NCBI GenBank assembly: GCA_964621785.1
Contig: CAZUPD010000022.1
Coordinates: 13,023 to 77,022 of the forward strand
Direction: 5' to 3'
Origin: JACKDW01 sp964621785
GTDB taxonomy: Bacteria > Myxococcota_A > Polyangia > Nannocystales > Nannocystaceae
Length of the DNA stretch: 64,000 bases
Shown here: in pieces, positions 28,101-38,292 of the stretch
How positions within the stretch are numbered: position 1 is the first letter of the stretch
How the letters are laid out: each line of letters opens with the position of its first letter
Translations under genes and position numbers: made by a program
Notes under the pieces: model-generated
Databases searched by the model: none
Seen by the model: only the letters and a program-made list of their open reading frames with translations
Told to the model about the DNA's origin: nothing

Positions 28101-28185
28101 TGCGGTTCGATCCGGATTGGGTCGCTCCCCTCTTTCGGGGTTGTGCCGAGGATCCCTTTCCGGACTGTTGATCGTCTTTCGCCAC
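22117..28185 (-). CDS. Giant TPR-repeat protein (about 2022 residues)
   Basis: The protein has a low-complexity N-terminus of about 390 residues, rich in Pro, Ala, Ser and Gly with two copies of a GSGSGPLPVRRAAS motif. A very long array of tetratricopeptide-type helical pairs follows (about 400-1720, with repeats such as LDPYASGAFAAL and DPKYEPALASCGRLYY at 34-40 residue spacing), and then a C-terminal region of about 300 residues without obvious repeats. TPR arrays bind other proteins; this would be a scaffold, possibly for motility, signalling or secretion. No signal peptide or membrane segment is visible. The start is taken as GTG at 28185 because the in-frame sequence above it is Arg-rich and unlike the gene; an ATG at 28305 is the alternative. 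Confidence 0.8.
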   Translation of the reverse strand: MAKDDQQSGKGSSAQPRKRGATQSGSNRKITIPIDLDMDALVEDVFAAATDDDSPSEGDAKVQNPVPPKPPSPENSVSATKSPTPKDGTKAGSKASKPAFSGLPTRSKRPVGSGPLPVGGLPVRGRSRPEPAAPVQKFGAPRRGESAPKKAAKSPDPIPAPTVSTKPDKLQAQENPAPVVPATSGDSGSRPLFGRVRPGSVPHPRTRPASAPMRIKTEIAPVQPETLIDRGSGSGSGPLPATPPATGPSISSSGSGSGPLPVRRAASAPTPSKAPIPASSGSGSGPLPVRRAASAPAPSKAPLPSPKPTEASGARPLPSAISTASAATSPATSPVTPAASARPIVEKNVPASKIPGPAKSVPASKRIQPKSEAKDPFARQALSMIHTWQDELDAQPDLFRAARLYYEIARLLEFPLGDLEQAQAAYQKALRLAPDHLPTIRGTRRVLLARKQFKASLELFDTEIKLTSDPNRKANLKLQKGRLLEDRLSDPMGARASYSGARSLHAGDAGVLKALEQSYQSASDWSDLADTYGQVASAVERDPKHRAAVIVRRAHLREVQQGDTRGAVELYEMALHLDPYASGAFAALKRLHHQEKRWRDLIHVLEREAQQTQSAELRAMAFYRISRIQSERLGARDKAILALERSVAEAPHYRLVFEELIRLYEAAERYDDLVRTHERLLGLIDQSRERIGVLYRLGDLYESRIRDDESAITRYEESLAIEPTYKPALRALSKLYTRRKDWDALIKMNMNEADAATDNIRVAAAHARIAELYERHHQDNDAAIKHHSRALTIHPGLAVSFKALVRLFTEVDRHHELIELYERGIDQTRDNERKIAYLFRIGDIYTDALNEPIQAAHAYRRILKIHPQHLGAMHALQRATESAGRYKELVEALELEAHHANDSTRIVPLLHRAGEVLDTDLDDREGALARYRKVLTLDPKYEPALASCGRLYYRMGRWEELLAIYEQELAIAPEGPAAVALLQAMGELCETKLGRESQAISLYRRAVAIDPRHGPSLHALARRLRLRGDWKELVEVLDLELRGLSENKARSLTAYRIGRVYEEHIGNTAKALAAYQQALAPMPDYRPAVDGIARVRAQRKEFSEIVDDLAREAQSTSEPAFAISALLRAGEIWNEHLQQPDRAIACYESVLERDPKNLAALMAVEPLYRAKSSWKSLYEVYQRQVEALSDEGAQVACLREMTRLIELYSVADQTQLEAAHRHILARASVDSIALQELESMALGSDNDELLMAVEAQALKGDEDPALMASYHERMGQIYERRDQLAQALASYEAAIGADTSSLGSMHALVRTATALDDPRAMAAGMSRLAGAERSGEKAADLLLQTAKLRLERLDDPEGATRDLELALERWPDHSAVATQLRVHLLTLRKPERLVEKLSTAAESAQSTERAAGLWMMVAELYADDLDNLAGGIALLRRTMRDFPEDIELLMLLANFYSRNSQWSDAAEMFERVIKLSSDVEILCDANSTLAVVASDRLGDLERARACLEAVLLLRPDDRSTLRMLTDIHSRRGDPAAAMESARQLLRASTTLDERISSIIHLAEIEFNVGHRAEALEVLLSAIAIEGPSGMAAREYKSRLTEDDSWEAYEGTLIKYLQQHGSRGSGHTSAVDTYLELSRIQANQLGRQKRAIATLEMGIEDVSDDRPLRLEYGVLLRKVGRHTDAVRAYRQLIERSPEDSDGWSGLVQAYLALKKNIEAALALAPMSILGTASEANMRTLAKVLPEPASAQPGTMPVELLRILVDRKSEVAPAETLLAVVGSALAKLYPADLQNYGLTTRDRITARTSSPIRSLCDRVAEIFGVVEFDLYVYRGSGSLVSIDFGSVPMMLVPAPVLRLPVPQQVFTVSRAMFSIARNLEALYKFKPQDLKLILAAAARSGAPSFGSNLADGAALDELQRRIMRAMPRKERRTLEDAAKHYAANPTDDFVAWLSETRFSATRAAAVIAGDLPSCVSLMRAEDQSLAYLEGQDLVINSELVADLLRYWSSEQALELRRKAGLLPR
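27287..27434. repeat. Two near-identical 67-bp direct repeats in the TPR gene
   Basis: Copies at 27287-27353 and 27368-27434 differ at a few bases and are offset by 81 bp. They encode the duplicated GSGSGPLPVRRAAS segment of the low-complexity N-terminal region and show a recent in-frame duplication. Confidence 0.85.
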
Positions 28186-28485
28186 CTCGGCAGAGTATCG
28201 AAATTTGTCGCTTAGGAGCCCTCGGTTTTTCTCGCGTGTCGCCTCGCGCAGGACGTTTTGATCACGTTGGGCCCGGGTCCAGATCCGGGCTCCGAGCGCG
28301 TACATCCCGCGACTACAACGATCAAACGTGCGAATTTGGACTGTTCTGGTGGCGTGGAGAGGGTGGTGTCACCGGTCAGTTAGTTGTACGCACACGTATG
28401 GTCAGGACACGACCAACGCCCACAAGTGACCGCGAATGTTTCTGCACCGGTGTTGACCGGCCGGGAATCCGCTACTTTTCGCGCA

Positions 28486-29313
28486 ATGCGCTCGGCCGCC
28501 ACATCTGTCTCGGATCCGGATAGTCAACCGTTCTTTATCCCGTACCTGGTTCATTCAAAAGCACCACAGACCCGTCCTCCTCTTCGTTCGGTTGTTGAGG
28601 CAGCGATTTCGTCGACGTTTTGTGTCGATGGGGAGAACGACCTCGATGAAGCAGTCGACAGTGCTCTGTTCCAAACCGAAGGCTCGACGCTCGTCGATCT
28701 CGAGCGGGCAACATCGACACAGGTCGACATGGCAACGCTCGCTCTCCCCTCGATCCGGAGCGTTCGTCTGATTTGGATCGTCGGCGCACTCACTGCATGT
28801 GGATTGCTCACCTGGGGAGGCATCCGATGGATACGTGCCACCGATCATTCTCGCCCCGTCGAATCTACGGCGATCGATGCGTCCGTACCGGGCGAAACAG
28901 AGCTTAGATCCCCCACGCCCGCGCATATAGTCGAACGACCGAACTCTCCATCCACAACCGATCTTGAGGAGTCGGCGAGCGATGGGGGCGTAGAAGGTGC
29001 ACATACAGACATAACGCGCACGAGCGCACCGGTGAAATCGAAAAAGCGCCATTCCAAGTTCCGCAAACGCTCCGCTCGTCAGATCCTTGCCGATGCACGT
29101 CACCGGGCAATTGCCGGAGACCACCGCAATGCGTACATCCTCGCCCGGAGGAGCTACCGTATTCACCCGACGACCCACGCACTCAAGCTCATGGGCGTAT
29201 CCGCCTGTAAAACGAAACAGCGGTCGCGAGCGGTATGGGTGAATAGACGGTTGCCCAAGGTCTCGCGCCGCAAGCTTGCGACGATTTGTGCGCGCAATCG
29301 TATCGACCTCTGA
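28486..29313 (+). CDS. Single-pass membrane protein, unknown function
   Basis: From the ATG at 28486 the product has about 275 residues: a soluble N-terminal region (about 1-85), one membrane helix (LIWIVGALTACGLLTWGGI, about 92-112), a Ser/Thr/Glu-rich linker and a basic C-terminus with a TPR-like helical pair (ARQILADARHRAIAGDHRNAYILARRS). I do not recognise a family. The layout resembles anti-sigma or kinase-associated scaffolds of myxobacteria, but no catalytic motif is seen. The 300-base spacer between its start and the divergent TPR gene (28186-28485) should hold both promoters; I see no clear -35/-10 pair there. The acidic protein gene follows closely, so co-transcription is likely. 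Confidence 0.65.
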   Translation: MRSAATSVSDPDSQPFFIPYLVHSKAPQTRPPLRSVVEAAISSTFCVDGENDLDEAVDSALFQTEGSTLVDLERATSTQVDMATLALPSIRSVRLIWIVGALTACGLLTWGGIRWIRATDHSRPVESTAIDASVPGETELRSPTPAHIVERPNSPSTTDLEESASDGGVEGAHTDITRTSAPVKSKKRHSKFRKRSARQILADARHRAIAGDHRNAYILARRSYRIHPTTHALKLMGVSACKTKQRSRAVWVNRRLPKVSRRKLATICARNRIDL

Positions 29314-29416
29314 GCGAACCAGCGCAGCTGTTTTCATTGACATAGCGATGTCTCACCCCGAAAGATCGGCTCGGCGTCCGGGCGCGGTCCCGGAGCTGGG
29401 CGTTAGGAAGACTGCA

Positions 29417-31936
29417 ATGGACCGAGACGATCGCGACGAGGAAACACTACCGAACCCCGATGATGAGCAACCGGTTCCACCCAGTGAAGAGCGGGACCCG
29501 GTTTTTATGTTCCTCGACGACGATGACGAAGACGACTTCGCGGTCGACGACAAATCGGATCAAGCGGAACAAACACCACCCGATGCGACCAAGGCCCCCG
29601 TGTTTTCCTTTGTCGACGATGACGATGGCGATGACGAGGACCTATTCGCCGCCGACGAGGCGAGTGCCGAAGTTGCGGACCCGAGTCCGATCGACGATCT
29701 CCTTCACGGTGCCATGACCGACGACGAAGAAGCCTTCGAGCCGGTGCCCGAAGAGGCCTTCCCCGAGCCGAGCCATTTAGATGGTGATGCAAATATATTT
29801 GCAGATGACACCAGCGAACTGGGCGATTCGGCCACTGAAGATGCGATGGCGGCATCCTCAGTCGAACAAGCGGCGGCAGTGTCGGAAAATAATTTCGATG
29901 TATCTGCATCGTCTTTCGAGTCTGACACCGATGCCCCATCTGACGCGGACGAGGAGTCCGGTGAACCCGCGTCCGAGGAACTCCGCGCAGATGATGTCGC
30001 GGACGCAGACGACTCTGCTGCGGATTCAGAGCAGTCGGCAGATGAAGCATCACCCGAGCAACCCGGAGACGAGGTGGCACAACCCGCGGACGAAGCGGTC
30101 CACGAGACTCTCGAATCCTCCGACAGTGGCTCGACCGATGTTGCGGAGACTGCCGAAGACGACGCCCCGAGTGACGAGACCGAAGCCGCGAACGACCCGG
30201 AAGCTCCCGAACAAGACTCCGCGGACATCCCCGAGCCGGAGCTCGCCGCCGAAGCTACAGATGCCCCCGAGGATGCCCCGCCTGGCGGAGAATCCATCTC
30301 AGACGAGACAGACGGGATCTTCGATGACGACGCGGTCGAAACGTCGGAGCTCGATACGGCAGGTGACGGAAGCGAGGATGAGTCATCCGGAGAAGCGAGA
30401 GAGGCAAGCGAATCGCTCGACCAGCCGGAGGACAGCGACGAGATTGAAGGGACGGCAGGCGAAGCCGAAGTGGATGCCACCCCTGAAGCACCCGAGAGCG
30501 AACCTTCGACGGACGAAACGTCCGTCGAAGCAGAAGAATCCCTCGAGGAGGCGAGAGAACCAAATCTCGACGCCGGCGAGCCGACCCCGGAAATGGTTGT
30601 ATCCACATCAGAAGCTTCTGAGCTGACGGGAGTTTCCGAGGTGGCCAATGCTCAGACCGAAGCATCGGAACCGACGGACGATGATGATGAGGATTCCGCC
30701 GCTGCGTCAGGGGACGAGACACAGACAACAGACGAGCTCGACGCTTCTGACGAGGTCACCGAGGCCACCGAAGAGGTCGACGCTGCTTCCAACGAGGCAT
30801 CCGAAACCGAGGATGCTGCTACCGAAGAGGTCGCTGAAGATGCCGACGCTTCCGATAGTGCTTCCGACGAGGTCGCTGAAGATGCCGACGCTTCCGACGA
30901 GGTCGCTGACCTAGCCCAGGCCGCTTCCGACGAGGTCGCTGACCTAGCCGAGACCGCTTCCGACGAGGTCGCTGACCTAGCCCAGGCCGCTTCCGACGAG
31001 GTCGCTGACGAGCCCGACGAGGCTCCCGAGGCTGACGAGGCAGATGCTGCTCCCAACGAAGTTGCAGTTGCTCCCGACGAGGTCGCGGACGAGGCCGACG
31101 CTACTTCTGACGAGGCAGATGCTGCTCCCGACGAGGCCGCTGACCAGGTCGAGGCCGCTTCCGATGCGATCGCTAAAGATGACGAGGCAGCTTCCGATGC
31201 CGCCGCAGTCGCGGACGAGGCCGACGCGGACACGGACGCAGTCACGGACGAGGCCGACGCGGAAACGGACGCGACCGCGACCGCAACTGACGAAGTCGCG
31301 GACGAGACCGATGTATTCGCGGACGAGACCGATACTTCTGACGAAGTCGCTGACGATATAGAAGAGACCGAAGAGTCCGACGACGCGATTGCAGCTTCCG
31401 ACGAGGTGAGCGTGGTTTCTGACGGGGTGAGCGTGGTTTCTGACGGGGCCGAAGCGGCAGCTGACGAGGCCGAAGCGGATGACTCATCACCGGCCACTGC
31501 CCCCGATTCTATTGCAGATACAATAGAGTCAGACAAGCCAGACCTCTACGCAGACTTTGCAGCACACGCTGAGCAAGTCTCCGAAGAAGCAGACGAGCTC
31601 GAAGAAGACCCGTTTGCAGCCGACGGTGAGGACCCATTTGGCGATGTGTTTGACGATACTGCCGCCCCGCAGATCGTCACTCCGGCAGTCGTGAGCCCGA
31701 CGTTGCCTGCGTCTGAGTCGACCAGTCCAGTGCATATACAGGAAAGCCAGGCCCAGGTCGTTGTCGATCCCGTTGTGCTCGAGCCGAACTCCCTGCGCGA
31801 GAGCCAGTTACTCGCCTACCGGCACGTGACCCACAGTATCGGCCAAGCGACCTCCAAGGCGACGCCTTTGACAGCGTTGACCCGTGCGGCACATCTGCTG
31901 TCTCGCGGGCCATTTGTGAACCCCCGCAGGCGTTAG
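29417..31936 (+). CDS. Acidic, Ala/Asp/Glu-rich repeat protein
   Basis: The 839-residue protein is extremely acidic and largely low-complexity: Asp, Glu, Ala, Ser and Thr dominate from about residue 10 to 700, with short repeats such as DEVADLAQAAS. The final 140 residues are less biased (LYADFAAHAEQVSEEADELEEDPFAADGEDP, then a basic-hydrophobic tail LRESQLLAYRHVTHSIGQA) and may fold. No signal peptide or membrane segment is present. The start ATG at 29417 has GGAAGA eight bases upstream; the in-frame ATG at 29348 is less likely. Function unknown; such proteins often act as flexible spacers or binding hubs for basic partners. Confidence 0.75.
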   Translation: MDRDDRDEETLPNPDDEQPVPPSEERDPVFMFLDDDDEDDFAVDDKSDQAEQTPPDATKAPVFSFVDDDDGDDEDLFAADEASAEVADPSPIDDLLHGAMTDDEEAFEPVPEEAFPEPSHLDGDANIFADDTSELGDSATEDAMAASSVEQAAAVSENNFDVSASSFESDTDAPSDADEESGEPASEELRADDVADADDSAADSEQSADEASPEQPGDEVAQPADEAVHETLESSDSGSTDVAETAEDDAPSDETEAANDPEAPEQDSADIPEPELAAEATDAPEDAPPGGESISDETDGIFDDDAVETSELDTAGDGSEDESSGEAREASESLDQPEDSDEIEGTAGEAEVDATPEAPESEPSTDETSVEAEESLEEAREPNLDAGEPTPEMVVSTSEASELTGVSEVANAQTEASEPTDDDDEDSAAASGDETQTTDELDASDEVTEATEEVDAASNEASETEDAATEEVAEDADASDSASDEVAEDADASDEVADLAQAASDEVADLAETASDEVADLAQAASDEVADEPDEAPEADEADAAPNEVAVAPDEVADEADATSDEADAAPDEAADQVEAASDAIAKDDEAASDAAAVADEADADTDAVTDEADAETDATATATDEVADETDVFADETDTSDEVADDIEETEESDDAIAASDEVSVVSDGVSVVSDGAEAAADEAEADDSSPATAPDSIADTIESDKPDLYADFAAHAEQVSEEADELEEDPFAADGEDPFGDVFDDTAAPQIVTPAVVSPTLPASESTSPVHIQESQAQVVVDPVVLEPNSLRESQLLAYRHVTHSIGQATSKATPLTALTRAAHLLSRGPFVNPRRR
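29788..29803. other. Perfect 16-bp palindrome
   Basis: TGCAAATATATTTGCA inside the acidic-protein gene is self-complementary over all 16 bases, a strikingly AT-rich island in GC-rich coding sequence. It shares TGCA ends with the dispersed motif reported separately. It may be chance within coding sequence. Confidence 0.7.
30896..30994. repeat. Three 33-bp tandem repeats (DEVADLA[Q/E][A/T]AS)
   Basis: Units at 30896-30928, 30929-30961 and 30962-30994 are almost identical; the first and third match exactly by eye. They encode an 11-residue acidic repeat. Neighbouring diverged units (DEVAEDADAS and similar) show that the tract grew by repeated duplication. Confidence 0.9.
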
Positions 31937-31945
31937 CAACTTCAT

Positions 31946-31996
31946 CCAGCCGGGCGCTTGACACCTGAGTGTAGCCCGCTACACTCAGGCGGCTGG
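31946..31996 (+). terminator. Nested hairpin after the acidic-protein gene
   Basis: An inner pair of perfect 12-base arms (CCTGAGTGTAGC/GCTACACTCAGG, 31964-31989, two bases between) is flanked by outer arms CCAGCCG (31946-31952) and CGGCTGG (31990-31996). It starts ten bases past the stop codon. No U-run follows, so it may be a strong RNA stem that ends transcription, a 3' stabiliser, or a protein-binding site. Confidence 0.55.
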
Positions 31997-32291
31997 AGCT
32001 GACATGTCATTCGGGTCAGAAAAAAAGTTTGCGTACACCTACGCCACGCGGCGTGGAGGCAGCGCACGCTACCCAGCTTGGCACGGTTGAACCTGTGTCT
32101 CACGCACCTGTGTTTCCGTCGGAAGTTTCGGCGGAGAGCTTGTATTGCATCGGATGCGAGCCGTCTTGACGCGATACAGGTGAACTGTGGTCATTCCTGG
32201 TGAAGCGCCGGGACAGGGCCGCAATACATGTTTGAACAACTCAAGTAAGCCGGATTGCGTCCGGTTCGTGGCAGTTAAAGGAATGGTAATC
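31997..32291. other. Spacer with a leader hairpin before the release factor
   Basis: The spacer between the hairpin and the release-factor start has no ORF that I trust. It holds a short stem-loop (CCGGA/TCCGG around TTGCG, 32250-32264), and AAAGGA about ten bases before the ATG at 32292 is the likely ribosome-binding site. An A-run at 32020-32026 and ATACATGTTTGAAC at 32224-32237 are the most AT-rich parts. No promoter can be assigned with confidence. Confidence 0.4.
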
Positions 32292-32979
32292 ATGGGACAG
32301 TTCATTGTCGAAATACGTGCTGCCGAGGGGGGGGACGATGCAAAACTCCTCGTCGGCGACCAGTTTGCAATCTACAAGAAGCTCGCCGACCGGGAGCATC
32401 TTTAGCGTTGAACCACTCGATAGCCGCCCCGGGTTTCTCGTGTTTCGCGTGTCCGGGAAATCCGCTGCCAAGTGGTTTCAAAACGAAGGTGGCGGGCATC
32501 GGTGGCAACGCATTCCACCGACGGAGAAACGCGGCCGCGTGCATACTTCCACGGTTACGGTTGTGGTACTCGAACAGGCACGGCCTAGCGAGGTCCAGAT
32601 TGATCCGCGAGACCTCGAGATCACCTATTCCCGCGGGAGTGGGCCTGGCGGTCAGCATCGCAATAAAACCGAGACGGCTGTCCGCATTCGTCATACTCCA
32701 ACTGGCCTGTGCGTCCGGGTCGACGGAGGTCGCAGTCAAACGGACAATCGAGAACGGGGAATGATGCTGTTACAAACGCGACTGCTGGCACAGCAACGCG
32801 AGCGCGTGCGAAAGAAGCGGGAACAAGCCCGTCGAAGCCAAGCCGGTTCGGGGATGCGTGGCGACAAAATCCGCACCATACAAGTGCGCAACGATGTGGT
32901 CATCGACCATCGTCGGGGGACGCGAATGTCCTATCGCCGCTACGCTCGCGGACTTCTCGGAGACCTCGTAACGAGCTAA
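32292..32979 (+). CDS. Short RF1-type release factor with +1 frameshift
   Basis: Two overlapping frames encode one class I release-factor-like protein of about 228 residues. Frame A (32292-32405, 37 codons) has the start of the PCRF-type domain (VEIRAAEGGDDAKLL) and stops at TAG (32403-32405). Frame B continues without a gap from AGC at 32404: VFRVSGKSA, GGHRWQRIPPTEKRGRVHTST, then GSGPGGQHRNKTE, which carries the catalytic GGQ (119-121 of the fusion). The PPT triplet at 75-77 sits where RF1 has its PxT codon-reading motif (UAA/UAG specificity); RF2 would have SPF. The protein lacks the N-terminal domain of full RF1, which is about 360 residues long. The joining point is CTT TAG C, preceded by GGGAG three bases upstream, the arrangement of the prfB recoding site. 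If programmed, it would be regulated by UAG termination efficiency. A simple frameshift mutation is the alternative. Confidence 0.85.
32391..32406 (+). promoter_or_regulatory. Candidate programmed +1 frameshift site
   Basis: Reading CGG GAG CAT CTT TAG C: a Shine-Dalgarno-like GGAG is followed by a 3-base spacer, the slippery codon CTT, the stop TAG and C. In Escherichia coli prfB the order is AGGGGG, 3-base spacer, CTT, TGA, C. Peptidyl-tRNA-Leu shifting from CUU to UUU lets the next codon be AGC in the +1 frame, matching the homology join exactly. The stop is TAG rather than TGA, in keeping with the RF1-type PxT motif of the product. Confidence 0.75.
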
Positions 32980-33203
32980 GCGGGACCGAGCCCGGCTGTT
33001 CGGAGAGCTTGTAGCGTCCGGTCAGCCGGCTTCGAATATACATAGAAAGAAGTAGCAACGAGTTGGCCAAGTTACATCGTTTATAGTGTGACTTGATTAC
33101 TTTCGCACGAACAACAACTCATCATTGTGTTGATTGACCTTGACAGGTTCGTGCTATTTTTACAAACTGATAATCGGCTGAAACCTGCTGAAAGGAATGT
33201 GCG

Positions 33204-33383
33204 ATGAGTGACGTAATCATTGTTTATGGAGGTGAAAAGTGTGGTTGGACAAAAAAGCAACTGGAATACTTTGATGAACATGGTATTCCTTACGAATTTA
33301 GGGACTGCGATAAAGGAGAAGGACGGGAGGGCATCACAGCCTACCCCACGCTCGATAATGTGGTTGGCTACCACGAGTTGTAA
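33204..33383 (+). CDS. Short glutaredoxin-like protein (59 residues)
   Basis: An ATG with AAAGGA seven bases upstream opens a 59-codon frame: VIIVYGGEKCGWTKKQLEYF, a helix, IPYEFRDCDKGEG and ITAYPTLDNVVGYHEL. This is the glutaredoxin/NrdH pattern: beta-strand, a CxxT active site (CGWT, cysteine 13), and a cis-Pro TAYPT loop. A normal glutaredoxin is about 80-90 residues, so it lacks the last helix or is a minimal form. Only one cysteine remains in the active site. The gene is clearly lower in GC than its neighbours, suggesting transfer. The role of a monothiol protein of this size is unclear; it could be a thiol-disulfide adaptor. Confidence 0.75.
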   Translation: MSDVIIVYGGEKCGWTKKQLEYFDEHGIPYEFRDCDKGEGREGITAYPTLDNVVGYHEL

Positions 33384-33469
33384 TGTGGACACTCGATCCG
33401 CATTGTAACGATTCAATCGATCGATGTTGAACCGCTTTAGGCGTGTGCAATATCGGTTGCAAGATCATG

Positions 33470-36643
<3,174 letters not shown>

Positions 36644-36644
36644 A

Positions 36645-38228
36645 TCAATCGACCCGGCCGTGCCAAAACCACCGGTCGCGCGCGCGGTCAAAGTAGATCC
36701 AGCGCAATTCTCCGGTCGCCATGAGGGCGTAATAGTACGCCCGTTGTACGGTCCGAACCCACCAGCCGCCACTGATTTCGAATGGCCCGTAGAGTCTTCT
36801 CACTGCAACTGGACAGCGTTTTTCTTTCGGGTGTGTACTGGCGGGGAGGCACCACAATCCATCTTCGGGAGGAGGGCGTGGTGGCAGGGGAAACGGGCGT
36901 GCAAAGACCTCGCGGACCATCGGCAAGCCCTGCTCGTAGGGATTGTTGGCCGGGAGCTCGGCGACCTTCGGCTGTGTGATCGAAGAGACAGGTTCCCAAG
37001 TGAAGCTCGCCTCTGGCAAGTGCGCAGGGTTGAGGGTTGCACGGGTGACAGCTGCATCGCCAAACAGGGCACGCAAACGTGCAAGTGCAAGCGAAGCATT
37101 TCGAGGATCGCGTTTGGGCGGCGTGTCGAGCAATCCAACTTGGGCCGCGTCACAGGTGGTCGCAGAGGCTTCAAACCGCATGTTGGCGACCGCAGCGGGC
37201 AAGTCGATCTGATCGAGTCGTAACCGCAAAAGCTCGAGCACCTGCATCAAGTCACAGGTCGGCTCCGCAGGCTCGAGCGTTGTGGTGACAGCTTCGTCGC
37301 GATCGAGGTGGTCGAGTTCAAAGCAAACGCTGAGCGATTCGAGTTTTTGTGTACGTGCAATAATTTGAGCCAACAGGGCGTGGAGTGCCCCCTTGGCGAC
37401 AAATAACAGGCGTTGACGATGGTCGTCAGGCGGATCGAGTTCGACCGCGACCGCGAGTGGCGGCTCGGGGAGGGTCGGCTGCAACGGGGCGAAGGTTGTT
37501 CCGCGATACAGTGCATGTAGTTCGGCCGCCTGGGTCCCAAACCTCGATCGGAGCTCCGGTGCGGGAAGACGCAAAAAGTCACCCAAGGTGTGCACGCCGA
37601 GCATGCCGAGGCCCCGCCGAAGCTTGCGTGGAAACGACAGATCGTCGAGGGACACACGGGCCGTTGCCGCCTGTTCGGCTGCGGGCGTATCGAGCACCCA
37701 TGTCGGTTGTTGGATCCGTCCCCAGCGCGCGAGCACTCGGGTGCCGTGCCGCGTAAATCCGACGACCACCGAGCACACGAGTTGGGGCAGTGAGAGGGCC
37801 TCACGCAAACTCGTGTGGATCTGCTGACACCAGTTGTCGAGCGAGCCAAACAGTTTGGTCAGGCCCTCGGGATCGAGCCAAAATAACCCGGGCGTGTGGG
37901 AGCAGGGCTCGACGCGGGGGGTACAGGTCAACAGGGCGTGAAGTGCAGTATCCTGTGCTTGTACAATGAGTTCGGGAGGACAGACTGCAGCCCGCAAGCC
38001 CGACGCGAGGGTCGATGCCGCGGCGAATCGCATACCGATGTGAATGCGTTCCCGCGCAGCCGCCCGATTGAGTTCCAACACCCGACCTGTGGCGAGCTCG
38101 CGGTCCAATACAACGACCGGAGCCTTTCGCCACGAGGGACGCTCGCGCAACAACAACTGCAGCGCGAGCGAGGGAATCGACACACAGGCGAGTCTGTGCA
38201 CACGAGTGCCAGAAACGGCGTCAGGCAT
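36645..38228 (-). CDS. imuB: ImuB, inactive Y-family polymerase homolog
   Basis: The product (527 residues from ATG 38228) is a Y-family polymerase relative: VHRLACVSIPSLALQLLLRERPSW, LELNRAAARERIHIGMRF, LGMLGVHTLGDFLRLPAPELRSRFG (HhH region) and a little-finger-like domain. The catalytic acidic residues of DinB/UmuC are not present at the expected N-terminal position, as known for ImuB. It acts as the adaptor between the sliding clamp, ImuA and DnaE2. The C-terminal part (from about 430) carries the segment GGWWVRTVQRAYYYALMATGELRWIYFDRARDRWFWHG, typical for ImuB. It is between imuA and dnaE2. Confidence 0.93.
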   Translation of the reverse strand: MPDAVSGTRVHRLACVSIPSLALQLLLRERPSWRKAPVVVLDRELATGRVLELNRAAARERIHIGMRFAAASTLASGLRAAVCPPELIVQAQDTALHALLTCTPRVEPCSHTPGLFWLDPEGLTKLFGSLDNWCQQIHTSLREALSLPQLVCSVVVGFTRHGTRVLARWGRIQQPTWVLDTPAAEQAATARVSLDDLSFPRKLRRGLGMLGVHTLGDFLRLPAPELRSRFGTQAAELHALYRGTTFAPLQPTLPEPPLAVAVELDPPDDHRQRLLFVAKGALHALLAQIIARTQKLESLSVCFELDHLDRDEAVTTTLEPAEPTCDLMQVLELLRLRLDQIDLPAAVANMRFEASATTCDAAQVGLLDTPPKRDPRNASLALARLRALFGDAAVTRATLNPAHLPEASFTWEPVSSITQPKVAELPANNPYEQGLPMVREVFARPFPLPPRPPPEDGLWCLPASTHPKEKRCPVAVRRLYGPFEISGGWWVRTVQRAYYYALMATGELRWIYFDRARDRWFWHGRVD

Positions 38229-38292
38229 AGACGTATCGCCTCGCACACACGATTTCGTCGACATCGGGACTCACACAAGTGGGACGCGTCGG

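Noticed and set aside
23991..28171. Several plus-strand open frames of 100-380 codons opposite the TPR gene
   Set aside because: The reverse strand has one continuous TPR frame; the plus-strand products have no family similarity and are Arg/Gly-rich.
29505..31490. Long reverse-strand and out-of-frame open frames rich in Ser or Arg
   Set aside because: They mirror the repetitive acidic-protein gene and have the composition expected from reading GAC/GAG/GCC repeats in other frames.
32008..32290. Hidden tRNA or structured RNA before the release factor
   Set aside because: I looked for a T-arm with GGTTC and a pairing acceptor stem; only short unrelated hairpins were found.
32187..32405. Frame A of the release factor as an independent short gene
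   Set aside because: Its last 37 codons match the release-factor PCRF region and continue without a gap in the next frame, so it is the first part of one protein and not a separate gene.
33140..33173. TTGACA followed by TACAAA as a promoter of the glutaredoxin-like gene
   Set aside because: The spacing (about 15 bp) is short and the -10 match is weak. It may be real, but is not strong enough to list as a feature.
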